From positions 32,462,194-32,526,193 of the forward strand of contig CP136069.1 in assembly GCA_032622095.1 (NCBI GenBank): a stretch of DNA of 64,000 nt, given 5' to 3'. How positions within the stretch are numbered: the first letter of the stretch is position 1; each line of letters opens with the position of its first letter. Under the pieces are notes generated by a model. It was given only the letters and a program-made list of their open reading frames with translations. It had not been told where the DNA came from and did no database searches. Shown piece by piece: positions 37,691-48,166 of this stretch. Position numbers and translations under genes: made by a program. Source of the stretch: Siphonodentalium dalli. Taxonomy: Eukaryota > Mollusca > Scaphopoda > Gadilida > Siphonodentaliidae.

Positions 37691-37960
37691 ACTCTCATCC
37701 GCCGCGAATCTGCTAAAACTGTGAAACAAGTATTTCTCACGCGCTTATACCAGTACATCGTTGGAAGTACATGTTCATCATCAAGTTACATGTCTGACAT
37801 CATTAACACTCTTAAAAAATATGACATGACCGAAGCTCTTGAGAACTACATCGAAAATTCAATATTCCCTAAGAAATCCACATGGAAATGTGCCATAAAC
37901 GAATCATGGTCAAAACTATCGGCCGCGCCGTATATATCGGTACCAGATTCCTAGATTATA
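37691..37960 (+). pseudogene. LINE ORF2 C-terminal fragment fused in frame to ORF1
   Basis: Straight after the zinc-knuckle-like ORF1 tail the frame reads AKTVKQVFLTRLYQYI, SYMSDIINTLKKYDMTEAL, NYIEN. This matches the C-terminal end of the reverse-transcriptase ORF at 42715-42895 (SKTVKQVFLTRLYQYT, YASDIIFVLSKYKMTESL, NYIENF). The whole endonuclease and reverse transcriptase are absent between them. This is an internally deleted copy, and the two ORFs share one frame. Stop at 37954. Confidence 0.75.
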
Positions 37961-38490
37961 TCCACGGATCCCACTCTACTTTCCCACCCATCGGAAACAT
38001 GAATTATCAAAAAAATGCTCTTCATTGTTCGGTCCACAAAATTTTAGGAGACAACGATACGATTAGGTGCCATTAACTTAGCAGATATAATTCCATACGT
38101 TATGACGCATTAAGATTCGTCGGCTAAGATTGTTACAAGTAACATCAGGGAGGTACAGCTTCACCTATGTAGCCTCTGATGTCTACATATACAGAGTACA
38201 TACAGTTTGCATTGGTGTGTGGTACGGTATATATCATCTAATTCAAAACCAGCTAAATAATCTTTTAATTCTTATTTAAAAAAACCCACAGATTCACCCA
38301 TATTAGCATTGCACTGTATCAACCCAATTTATTGTGCTGTAATGCCGTTGAAGGTTGTTTGTGAGTTTGTGAGTAGCTTCATATCTGCCCTTACACAAAT
38401 TCCATGAATTCCGTTACTAGTTCCCAGACCAATCCCAGTTTCTAGTTCCCAGTTCTCATAATATAATAATAATCGTTACTGAATCGCCCA

Positions 38491-38966
38491 CATGTATGTA
38501 TGCATAATCACAGCAGCTACGGTGCCATCCTTTCTGGATTCTTCTTGTGCCGTGACCAGTCCATCTAGAAATCACAAACCAGGTCACATACGCTCGTCCA
38601 GCTGTTCAAAATTGGGCGTAGGTCGTGCATGTGGTCAACATAATGAAAAAATGTCAGTTTTCGTTGTTAAATCGCCTGCGTAGGCATAACCATAGCAACC
38701 ACTAGGCTACTGTTCTGGATTCGTTTTGTACCGCTACTAGTCCATCTCAAAATAAAAAACTAGGTCACAATTAACCTGTCCATCTGTTCAAAAATTGGGT
38801 GTAAGTCGTGCGTGGAGGAAATTAACAATTTATCGTTGCCAAATTCCAATATATTATGCATAATCACAGCAGCTACGGGGCTATCCTTGTGTGTTCTTGT
38901 GCTGCCATCAGTCCATCTAGAAATCACAAACTGGGTCACATACGCCCATCCAGCTGTTCAAAAAAT
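38491..38966 (+). repeat. Three diverged tandem copies, ~180-bp spacing
   Basis: 'gcataatcacagcagctacgg' occurs at about 38500 and 38858, with a weaker copy ('gcataaccatagcaaccact') near 38683. Each is followed by 'agtccatctagaaatcacaaac', 'ggtcacatacgc' and 'ccagctgttcaaaa' or close variants. The third copy runs directly into the Penelope-like fragment. Confidence 0.8.
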
Positions 38967-38969
38967 CGC

Positions 38970-39290
38970 CTTTGTTCTGACAACACTATTGTTTGTAACA
39001 GAGCAGACAAAGGAGGTGCACTGGTGATTATGGAAGTGACCGACTATGCCAACAAATCGGAAGATACACACTTGGACGATCGTTTTTACAAGAAACTTCC
39101 TACAAATGAGGAGAAGTTTGTCACAAGGTTCTCTAAATGCCTATCTGATAAAGAAGCCGAATATCTCACAAAATTTGAGATGAAATGCAGCTCTTATGGA
39201 TTACCCAAAATTCATAAAAGTCCCACAATCCAACAGGCAATTAAAGAACAGAATTCCGCGTACATCCGAGTGCCCAGGTGTGGATAATAT
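38970..39290 (+). pseudogene. Penelope-like retroelement RT N-terminal fragment
   Basis: The translation contains NRADKGGALVIMEVTDY, FYKKLPTN and SSYGLPKIHKS. An ADKGG block followed ~75 residues later by GLPKIHK is the recognisable N-terminal part of Penelope-like element reverse transcriptases. The frame ends soon after and the catalytic RT core and GIY-YIG endonuclease are missing. It is a short relic. Confidence 0.65.
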
Positions 39291-39299
39291 GGTCACTGA

Positions 39300-40060
39300 T
39301 GTTAGTCGGGAAAGTTTCTTTTGCATGTATATACAGTTGGTGTTCGAGATAAATCAACCTAAATATCGCAAAATTTCACTGAGTGAACATTTGGATGAAT
39401 GTGGAAAGAATCAATATTCGATCTTCCCATTCCAAAAATTGTTCTAAGCAAACAGAATACGCCGTGTTATGATAGATAAGCCATTCTAACATGCCATCAT
39501 CTTGTGGCGGTTCGAGGTCCCTCGTTGTGCAATAATATATGCATCTCTTAAAGCCATATTATGTGCGTGTTCTGGTATGTAAAACTGATAAGTTAGCATT
39601 CAGGCGCTATGCCAAATAGAGGAAGGTCGCATTTTAGTAACATCGTCGAAAATTTCAAGTAAATCGACCGTACCACTCCATAGAAATCATTTGTAACTAT
39701 TTACTTCTTGATTCGGGACGCAACTATCTGCGATAAGCTAACGAAAACAATTTCACCTTCCAGAATCACTGCAATTAATTAATATATAAGAATGACGATG
39801 TGTGTTGCCAATTTGGATATCATATTTGTAAAAATGACTATTTTGAGCAAGATAATTCTCCTTTCCCATCTGATCCCCATACCACAGTGTTTCACATCAC
39901 TTTAAATAGAATGATACATATACTTTTAAGTATCTCTTCTATGTATCTGTTTTTCTAGCTCACTATATATATGAATGCCCTGACCACCGTCCCCATACAA
40001 ATATGCCAGTTGAGAAGAAATAATTATCCAGTAACTTAATTTATCAATAGCGGCACCCTT
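39300..40060. other. Unassigned interval
   Basis: AT-rich sequence with no supported gene or repeat. Confidence 0.4.
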
Positions 40061-40565
40061 CCGCTATCCACCCCTATGACACCAAATGTGGTTTCTTTAA
40101 CCCACATGGTTTGATTCCTCGTATAATTGGCGAATAATGTGTATGACTATGGTGGAAATAAGTGATAAACATAACTGTATCAAATTTTGTATCCCTCCCC
40201 TCCCCATTCATGGCTCTAACGGCGTCACTTTTGACATCAATTGTGGTGCGCCTCCCCCATTAGTGAATCCCTGACTCGAAGGGCGCCAATTTTGACATAT
40301 TTAAACCTCACCATTTGATTCCTCATATCATGCAGATGATTAGATATAAGTTTGGTGGAAATCAGCGACATTTGTTTTTGCTACCCCTCCCCCTTTTCTT
40401 CCCCTGACAACAACAGCGTTACTTTTATAAAAAATTTAACCGGCACTATTATCTTTCTCGTAACAAGTTACACCTGTCCGACCCCTTTGGTGTCATCTAG
40501 ATGGTCCACTGTGAGTTTCTTTTGAACACAGACAGACAGACATTCGCAAATATAGATATAGATAA
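40060..40565 (+). repeat. Tandem-bearing dispersed repeat with polypurine-rich terminus, copy
   Basis: Contains diverged repeats of 'acccacatggtttgattcctcgtat...ggtggaaat.agcgac...cctccccttttc...ctgac..' and ends 'cacctgtccgacccctttgg', 'tgtcatctagatggtccac', then 'acagacagacagacattcgc' and 'aaatatagatatagata'. The same plan is seen at 48830-50140. Class unknown. Confidence 0.65.
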
Positions 40566-40719
40566 TCTGCATGATATGGTTCCGTTATAGTCAGGCTGCA
40601 CGTAGCCGGACATGGGTACTAATGTTGACAAAACTAATTTTAGCGCCGATTGATATAAGGAATATAATAGTGTGATTTAAATACGCCAAATTGGTGCCGT
40701 TTGTGTGTGTTTGGGTGGG

Positions 40720-40940
40720 GGGGGGGGCATTAAAATTGATAAAAAGAAAATTATCCTACTAGCATAACTGATACACAATTGCCTCATGCTATCAGGAATA
40801 AAATGGACGTATTTTAAAGGCACGGGTGGCGTTCGTTGCAGACATATTCATATTTGTTTAAATCGCCATCAACAGAAGGAATATTAATCTATATATAGTT
40901 TTGTTCATATGCCAAACATAATCAGCGCGTAAATAGTATA
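40720..40940 (+). other. Possible LINE upstream sequence
   Basis: Contains a short G-run at about 40717-40728, then unassigned AT-rich DNA leading into the RT fragment. No start or promoter can be named. Confidence 0.3.
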
Positions 40941-42900
40941 TTGTCGTCAAGATGTACGATTGTGTGCGTAAAGAATACATTTTTCACGTATGAAGGACAA
41001 ACTCTTCGTCATGATAGTAATATCGCAGAAGGATGGGCATCTTATTTTGTGAAACTATATTCACCGTTGTATCGACCTGAATTTGACACTCAAAACTTTA
41101 ATTACATAAATGAATTTGTTACGCGAGAAATAGGTAGTGGTCAATCTGATGATATCGATAAACGCATAATCTTTTCAGTAACTGCAGACGAATTACTTAC
41201 TGTGTATCGCAGTCTCAGCTTTGGAAAAGCAACTGGTTGGGGTGGGATTTCGAACGAGCATTTGATATATGGAAGTCAGAAGTTGACTCAGACGATTTCG
41301 AATCTCCTAACAATCCTGATTCAAACACAAACGGTCCCACCCCAGTTAAAGCGCGGTTTAATAATAACATTATATAAAGGTGGCTCAAAACCCAGAACAG
41401 ATTTTGACAGTTACAGAGCTATAAAAACTCAAGTCGATCAACATATACTCTCCAGAGGAATGCAGCTTTGTTGACGAAAATTTACCATCTAGAATCCGCT
41501 TCCAGTAGGATAGCATGCGTAACTTGCATTTAATGCTCAGTGGATATCTTCCAATTTCCCCATAAACCATAAATGTGGGTGTACTTCATTTCATTTTAAG
41601 AATCTGTTTATAAAACCCGAGGATTAGTTTGTCCAACTCGTATAAAATTTCCATCGCCCAAATTTCACTACAATGCATGATTATTGTTTCAATTGTTTTG
41701 TCGAATAAGGTGAAAATTAAATCATTAGTCAGGTTTAATTTTCCTGTTTGGCCCAGAAAACTATAGATAGCCTTTTTGCATACAGTCACAATCTTTTTCA
41801 CTGCTTGGCAGAATCTTCCATTATGAAAAAACTCTACCCCAAGGTATGTCATATTGTTCACAAACTCAATGTTTTCACCATCAAGGGTCAATTGTTCAAG
41901 CTGCATGGATGTGGGTTCAGAGGAAATTTACTTCGATTGATGCACGAACTTCTAACCAACGTCACATGCTCTATTCGTCACAATAACGTTTTGATGTGAG
42001 ACAGGGAGCAAGGCAGGGGGGTATCCTCTCCCCTTTGTACTATATGATCTACGTCGACGAATTATTACATATACTTGCAAACTCACCATTTGGCCTGAAC
42101 ATGCTCGGTGTAAATTGTACGTGCCCAACCCATGCAGATGACATGGTTCTATTATCACTAAATAAATCTGGCTTATCGGCGCTGTGTGATATTTGCAACG
42201 AGTACAGCAACAAATGGCGGTATAAATATAATCCATCCAAATGCACCATAGTAGTATTCAATGAAACCAAAGCAGAATTTTCGCGTCAAAGTCGTCTCTG
42301 GAACCTAGGTACCTCAGATATCGAAGAAAGTACGAACACCACTCATTTAGGTATCTTACTTGACAAGTACGATTTCAACGGAATTTTCACTGATCACATA
42401 TGCGATAAGACCCGTAGCACGTTTATGATGTTGAACAATGCTGGCCTCTACCCCGGTGGAATGACCCCCAAAAGTTGCTCGTTAATTTATTCGTCAGTGG
42501 TTATACCAAAAGGCCTGTACGGTTCTGAACTCCTCTGGAGCTTAAATCAAACTCACATTGATCGACTTGAGAGAACACACAGATTCTGCTTAAAGTATTA
42601 CCAGGGTCTTCATCATCGCACAAAAACAATTATAGCTCAAGGATTAGTTGGAACTTCATCTATGGTGTCTCTTATCGAAAAACGTAAATTGTCATTCTTT
42701 GGCTCGTTGTGCAACCTAAAAGTTTCCAAAACGGTAAAGCAAGTATTTCTTACTCGCTTATATCAGTACACCTTAGGTGTTTCAAGCTACCAATCTAGTT
42801 ACGCGTCTGATATTATCTTCGTCCTTAGCAAATATAAAATGACAGAGTCCCTTGTGAACTACATCGAAAACTTCAATTTGGCAAAGTTCAGTTCTAAAGT
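40941..42900 (+). pseudogene. Decayed LINE ORF2 reverse transcriptase, interrupted and internally deleted
   Basis: Segment one (40941-41426) has the RT front end: KATGWGGISNEHLIYG, PPQLKRGLIITLYKGGSKP, DFDSYRAI. It breaks at 41426, where minus-strand LINE DNA is inserted. Segment two (~41905-42900) resumes at CGFRGNLLRLMHELL, shifts frame near 41988, then shows RQGARQGGILSPLY and the catalytic block THADDMVLLS (Asp pair at ~42140-42145; His replaces the usual aromatic residue). RT motif A, with its catalytic Asp, is missing with the deleted stretch, so the enzyme cannot be active. It ends with SKTVKQVFLTRLYQY and NYIENF, the same tail family as 37691-37960. Confidence 0.85.
41425..41905 (-). 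mobile_element. Minus-strand LINE fragment nested in the plus-strand RT
   Basis: Reading the minus strand from 41905, the frame gives NNMTYLGVEFFHNGRF, KAIYSFLGQTGKL, IWAMEILYEL, an in-frame TGA, then FMVYGEIGRYPLSI and RMLSYWKRILDG. This order is typical of the region after the RT core in a large LINE group. It then jumps to a tail at 41433-41472 that matches 44265-44304 with one mismatch, so the fragment is internally deleted. It belongs to a different family from the host RT. Confidence 0.75.
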
Positions 42901-43700
42901 GATTTGCACCGCAGGACACATATCACGAGTTTATTTTGCTCCATTCTTGGGGTCGAGGCATTTCGTTTTCGGCTGGCCTTTACCGTTTCATTTGACGTCG
43001 TAACAAATGACTCAGCCAGTTTGTCTCTGCCATCCGGACTAAAGTGTATGCCCTTTCGGTCCTTGTCACTAAATAGTTCCTTTCGTACGCCATCGCACGA
43101 TTGGAATTTGTCAGTATTGTCAATAAATTCAACACCTGCATTGCGCTCGCGGAATCGGGCCATGAACTCATTAGCAATGATAGCTGTAGAATTGTGGTCC
43201 TTCACCACCATACTGTTTCCCTTCCTAGGTGGAATGTTACACAGACTGACCGTGGCGTTGGGGAATTGCGATTTAATCTTTGGAACCGCTTCAGAAATGT
43301 TCAAAATTACCGAACTAGCAGAGTATTTGCTTTTGGTTACATCATTTGTACCGAGGTGAACTATGACGGACTTCACGTCAGCCATTGAGTTCCCGACATC
43401 TTCATCCCCCACAGCATTATTCAAAAGCTCTGATATGTCTGCGAAATTTGCCCCGCTAACCGAGAAGTTTACCTCAGACTGAATATCTGAGACGTCATAC
43501 CAGTCATTCATGTTATCCTTGGACGACGGATCCATTTTATCTTTACGTTCCTTGCCAATCGGTACAATCGGAACAGCTTCATTGTTCAATTTCGCGCGAG
43601 AAGCGTGTGACTCTCCGCTCGGCCCGGCGTCCGTTTGATTGTCCCGTTCTCTATATATATATATATATCTCTTTATTATCCTCCATATATGGAGATTCAT
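42894..43700 (-). pseudogene. SGNH-hydrolase-like ORF of probable retroelement origin, 268 codons
   Basis: The long minus-strand frame has SGNH features: SGANFADI (residues 82-89), VIVHLGTNDVT (113-122, block III with GTND) and KGIHFSPDG (216-224, block V with His219). The block I GDS motif with the nucleophilic Ser is absent; the first ~70 residues are of other composition and the start runs through a TA microsatellite. At the usual Asp position two residues before the GIH his-block there is Lys216. Esterase domains of this kind occur in ORF1 of some LINEs (CR1 group), and similar SGNH ORFs are widely repeated in invertebrates. The C-terminal ~20 codons overlap the neighbouring LINE tail, so the true end is uncertain. 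Probably a truncated, inactive relic. Confidence 0.65.
43651..43671 (+). repeat. (TA)n microsatellite
   Basis: About ten TA units, at the 5' border (minus-strand sense) of the SGNH-like frame. Confidence 0.85.
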
Positions 43701-43729
43701 ATATAAATTTTATATTATGAGAACAAACA

Positions 43730-44240
43730 CAATTTGGTACATAACAGTGTATCAGAAATTTAAGATTACAAACATATCTACAATACATGTCTTAATATGT
43801 ATGATGAATCATCTACACATGCACATATACACACAATCATGCATCACATAAAGTAGACATTCCACTCTACAGCCATATCGTACTTACAGACAGAGAAATA
43901 GCATACTCCGAGACGACCAAACCGGAGTTGGACCCAAATCAGGGATCTCTCTCTCTGGAAGACCCACAAACGCCAATGCCTTTGTGCAGTCTTGCCGACT
44001 CGGAGCCGACCATTTCCCAAGCATCACTCATGTACATGTATATATACAGCCGTATCGTACTTACAGACTTACATACTACAGTCAGACATGCAGGCATATA
44101 CGAGACAAACAAACAAACGGCAGACATACATACAGACAAATGTACTTACTGGTAAAACAATACACATATACATGTGATATGAACAATTACGAACACGCTT
44201 ATAACTGCATGTTATGATCGAGTTTACATGAAGGTTTGTG
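43730..44240. other. Low-complexity ACATAC/ACAGAC-rich interval
   Basis: 'cgtatcgtacttacagac' appears near 44049 and a close copy, 'catatcgtacttacagac', near 43875. 'acaaacaaac' and 'catacatacagac' runs follow. Probably degenerate simple repeat between two LINE relics. No gene supported. Confidence 0.5.
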
Positions 44241-44244
44241 AGAT

Positions 44245-44706
44245 CTAGTCAGGACTTGGCGTCAGTTGATCAACATATACTCTCCAGAGGAATGCAGCTT
44301 TGTTCACAAAAAAGTCTGTTAGTTCATTTTCTTCTTCGGGAGCACAGTATATGTTTTCATGTAGACATGTTAGCAGAACGCGCGTTTTGGATTCTGCATC
44401 CAGTTTGTCATACTGCATATAAATGTCTACATGAAACAAGTTTAGTAGCTCGAATTCAAAGGTATTTCGATCGTCGCAAATGGAAGAACATTCGATTAAG
44501 GCATGTTTTACAAGATCTTTGTGCTTGTTGTTACATAATGCGCATGTTTCTTCATTTGTTTCCAGGATACAAATAAGGCGTGCAATAAGTAGATATGATT
44601 TTTTATGGGCTGGGTATATGCGACAATTTTCCCATAGCCGGGACATGCATAACGTTGGGTGGACGGCAGAAAACCTGGCAAGTCGAGCATCCTCATTTAC
44701 GCTCAT
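44245..44706 (-). pseudogene. LINE ORF2 C-terminal fragment, minus strand, 153 codons
   Basis: The frame from 44706 reads NEDARLARFSAVHPTL, RIYPAHKKSYLL, ETCALCNNKHKDLVKHALIECSS and ends NKAAFLWRVYVDQL. The C-x2-C ... H-x4-C zinc-finger-like signature is the usual LINE ORF2 tail. Its last ~40 bases match the end of the nested minus fragment at 41433-41472. The two may be pieces of one family, separated by the SGNH-like insertion, or two copies. Confidence 0.75.
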
Positions 44707-44719
44707 GTCCCAATATTCT

Positions 44720-45920
44720 CTATTAAGTTGTGTGGTTTAGAATAATTCAAGTGTCCGATGGGTGGTCGAGTTGGATTGTCTTCATCTAGAAATGATACAC
44801 TGATATGACAGTCGCAAATCATATTAAATAAAAGGTCGACCGACCACAATGTCCCTGGAGACGGTAGCTAACTGAAGGATTGGATATGTCCGGAATAAAT
44901 GTCATCATCCGGAAACCTCAAATGTTGAAAATCAAGAAAAATCGTCAAACTAGGGGCCATAACTGCGGTAGAAAAGATCGGATAAGTCTGGTTTTCGAAC
45001 TCGTTCAAAATATTTTTTTAAAACAGCTCTTACGCAAAACATTGTTAAAATCGGTAATATTTGTTCACGTTATTGCGCTAACGAGCTTAGAACAGTCGGC
45101 AAAAATGGCAAGAACTCGACAAAAATTGTTCCAACCAAACTCAGAATTGCAGGTTCCAACGATGTTTAATATCTGTGCCAAATTTTAAAAAATGACTGGA
45201 AAATGACGGAATATGTACACAGGCTCGGGATAAAGTTGGGTCCTAGGATGTATCATGCTATTTCAAAAATGTTTTCTATTAAATATGTATGGCAGTGTGC
45301 GTTTTAGTCATGGTTCGGACGATGAACCAATTTCTTTGTGATAAATGCCAAGATTAATCAATTAATTTGCAATTGGGTTAAAGGGAGGTAAAAGCTATTC
45401 TGCATCATAAGTTTCAAGATCTATCCAAGTAGACCCACGGAGCGTCGATAAACCTAGCGGTATTTTCAATTAGGAGATTCATTTCAACAGAACATTGTGT
45501 GTCAGTATCTAAAGAGTGAGTTTTAATCACCTCTCCAATTCTATTCGCAGGCGACCACAACATGCAACCAGTCTCATACGATTAATATATGGATTTCCAG
45601 AATAACAGGTGCGCCTTAGGTGGTAGAAAGCCTTTTTTATTTATCACATTGAGTGCTTCTTTCAACGGTTTACATTTAAACGTCAGAATCCACTTCCTGC
45701 TGAAACTTTGACGAGCGACACAGACATGCCAATCGATATAGGTAACGCTGGGCATGTAGTGACAAGGCTGAAATCTAGCTACAGTCTTATAAATGATGCC
45801 ACGTACACAGAATGACAATGCTTTCATGGAATTCCTATCCTATTTAGTCTGCCTCATTCAAGATATTTTCCACACAAAAAGATAGAAATTATCAAGAGAG
45901 ACGGAGATGTGCAGATGGCC
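44720..45920. other. Unassigned interval
   Basis: The 44880-45188 open frame is basic and shows no recognised domain. The remainder is AT-rich. No repeat match was seen within this window. Confidence 0.4.
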
Positions 45921-46110
45921 TGCTCAAAATAGTGGTCACAGTGTGCAGTCACATATTGTTTCTTCTGAGATAAATGATATCACAGACAGTAGCAGATCAC
46001 TTTTCAGGATCCTCCAATACTGGCATCTAACAAGGGTATATATCTGCACGGTACAGATTATTTCTTTAATTTTTGTTTTCAAAACAGACACATAGCCTAA
46101 CATAAAAAAC
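45920..46110 (+). repeat. Dispersed repeat, related to 53510-53700
   Basis: Shares 'aatagtggtcacagtgtg', 'tttcttctgagat', 'caggatcctccaatactg' (versus 'caggtcctcaaatactga'), 'ggtatatatctgc' and 'gcctaacataaa' with the later copy, in the same orientation and order. Confidence 0.75.
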
Positions 46111-46130
46111 AAACTCTCGCTGTTTTCGGC

Positions 46131-46159
46131 ATATAATAATAATAATAATAATAATAAGG
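46131..46159 (+). repeat. (AAT)n microsatellite
   Basis: About nine AAT/ATA units. It adjoins the repeat at 46160-46560. On the minus strand it would be a (TTA)n tail, which is a common 3' end of some LINEs. Confidence 0.85.
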
Positions 46160-46560
46160 TTTAGTCGTCACGACTCCACAAATGTGCTCTCGGACTTAAC
46201 AATATACACATAAAACATATACAACACAATACAGATATACAACATAAACTGCGGCTATTTCTTAACTTTACGCAATGTGGGCCGAGGACCAAATGCCACT
46301 TCAAACAGGTGGGTTTTAAGTGCGGATTTGAACTAATTTATGGTTTGTGGAATCCTGAAGTGATCAGGAAGTAGATTCCACAGCTTTGGGCCAGCCACAG
46401 AAAAAGCGCGATCGCCGCCTGTAACCAGATCCCCAGGTTTATAGACAAGTTGATTTGCCTTGGCGGACCTGAGGGGTCTGACGGGTTGATAGCGCTGAAT
46501 GAGATCCGACAATTACGATGGTGCCAAAGTTTGAATGTTGTTAACAATAGTTTAGCGTTG
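46160..46560 (-). mobile_element. Possible retroelement 3' region, minus strand
   Basis: The plus strand contains 'caggtgggttttaagtgcgg', 'tttgaact', 'agtagattccacagctttgg' and 'agaaaaagcgcgatcgccgc'. This run of phrases resembles a repeat that I know to be widespread in animal genomes next to (AAT)n-type tails. I cannot name the family with certainty, and the assignment to a LINE 3' end is inference. No full coding frame. Confidence 0.45.
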
Positions 46561-46789
46561 GAAAAGATAGCAAAAGCGAGAGCGAAGATACATGCTGCCT
46601 ACAGTCAGGCGCACAACATATGCAGCTGATATATAGCAATATTTATTTTAAACTATCTGAGAATAATTAGCCAGTATACATGTTGAACCATGGGTGGCGG
46701 AGCACCTGGACATGGAGATATGACAACCAGGTGTCCTCAAAATCTTAGTCTAACCCACTAGATGTATTTATACACCTATATGCAATACT

Positions 46790-47317
46790 TATTTGTCGTC
46801 TTTTATTTTAGCAAACTACATGTAATGTGATTATGATGTTCATGTTTTGATCCTAATACAAATATTTAAAACAATGAATCATCAATTCCTTTCACGTCTA
46901 CTATACAATTTGAAAAATGCTAACGTCTGAAGTACGCACATTTGTAAATAAATATTGGTGCGACGAATTAATCGCGATAAATAAAATGACAATCACTCCG
47001 ACAACTTGTGAGCCACTACTTATAATCCATGTATAAGAATGAAGTTTTGTGAATCCATTTCGATATACCATTTATGAGACTGAGGGTTTCACACATTTTA
47101 ACATGGGCAACGCCGGGTAACCTTGCTAGTTATTATACATTTTATGGAAATCTGCGACAAAATTATTTCATCATTTTGCTGCCCTCTCCATTGTCTGCCA
47201 TTGACACCAACATGCTCAGACAGACATTTGTAAATATAGGCACCAAATGTGGCACCTATAACGCTCTCGTATCTTGGGAGAAGAACATATATTTATTTTG
47301 TGGAAATTGCGCTAAAC
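46790..47317 (+). repeat. Dispersed repeat with GGGCAACGCCGGGTAACC terminus
   Basis: 46925-47030 aligns with 25120-25230 ('gtctgaagta', 'aataaata', 'attaatcg', 'gtgagccactacttata'). 47085-47135 contains 'gtttcacacattttaac' and 'gggcaacgccgggtaacctt', then 'gctagttat', which recurs at 53835-53887. The part after 47135 belongs to the degenerate tandem repeat seen at 48830-50140 and is cut by the 785-bp segment at 47318. Confidence 0.65.
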
Positions 47318-48102
47318 ATATTTATTATAAAAAAATTGTGCAGAACTTGACATGACGAGCCAGTGGTCGGAATTAAACATAATGTAAAACCCATTTCAAC
47401 ACGATCAGAACTGACTTATCCCGAATAACATACATTCATAACATTAGATAAATAAGGCTAATATAGATTTTATGTTAGTGCCACGGTTCCAACCAACCGG
47501 ATTTGACATATTTTACAGCTGTATTTTAGTGTAATTAGCTACAGGTGAAACCATGTAGGAAACGTGAGATGGAAACTTGTCTTGGTTGGTGTGGCCCAAA
47601 CACGCCATATCCAGAAACATATACCATTGATTAGGATAAGTGCCACTACGTTGACGCAATGGATGTTTTTTTTTTAATTTGTTCAAGTTCCGTGGTGGCG
47701 GTGCTTTACTCGAGAACTGGATATAATTAACCCTTTGAGTGCCAGGTCGATTTTTGTATCAACCCATATACCCTGTGCCAATGCATTATCTTATATATGC
47801 GAGTCGACCATATATAATAGGTCGCATCGCATATATAAGAGAATGCATTGGCCTAACAGTTTTTCATCATTTGTTATTATTTTTTACAATTTTTTACAAT
47901 TTTAATAATTTTTTCTTATATTCCTTATAACAGACTTATTTTGTAGGTTTAGTGCCAGGTAATCTTACGTTTTTCATGGGCATCAAAATTATCACTATGA
48001 ATACTTAGTGATAGTTTTGAGTGATAACATGCCCCAAGGTTTTATTCAGTTTGTTTTTAAATTCGCTATAGCATGCTTAAGCATTCCCACAAAAAATTAT
48101 AC
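47318..48102 (+). repeat. 785-bp duplicated segment, copy B
   Basis: Apparently identical to 36515-37299. Here it interrupts the repeat at 'ggaaattgcgctaaacat' (compare 'ggaaattagcgcaaatcat' at 49409). It continues beyond the shared end into the remaining right part of the TTAA MITE. Confidence 0.9.
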
Positions 48103-48166
48103 CATTTTTTTTGTTTTTTTTTAATATTTAATTTTGTTTTAGGGCCTGTGGCACTCAAAGAGTTAA
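47727..48166 (+). mobile_element. TTAA-type MITE, copy 3 (complete)
   Basis: TTAACCCTTTGAGTGCCA at the left and TGGCACTCAAAGAGTTAA at the right: matched ~18-bp inverted termini with TTAA at both ends, 440 bp in all. The internal hairpin lies at 47777-47852. It is diverged from copy 1 but identical to copy 2 over the shared part. No transposase. Confidence 0.85.

Noticed and set aside
42894-43359. Plus-strand open frame opposite the SGNH-like ORF (42904-43359)
   Set aside because: It is the antisense shadow of the minus-strand frame, which carries the recognisable GTND and GIH motifs.
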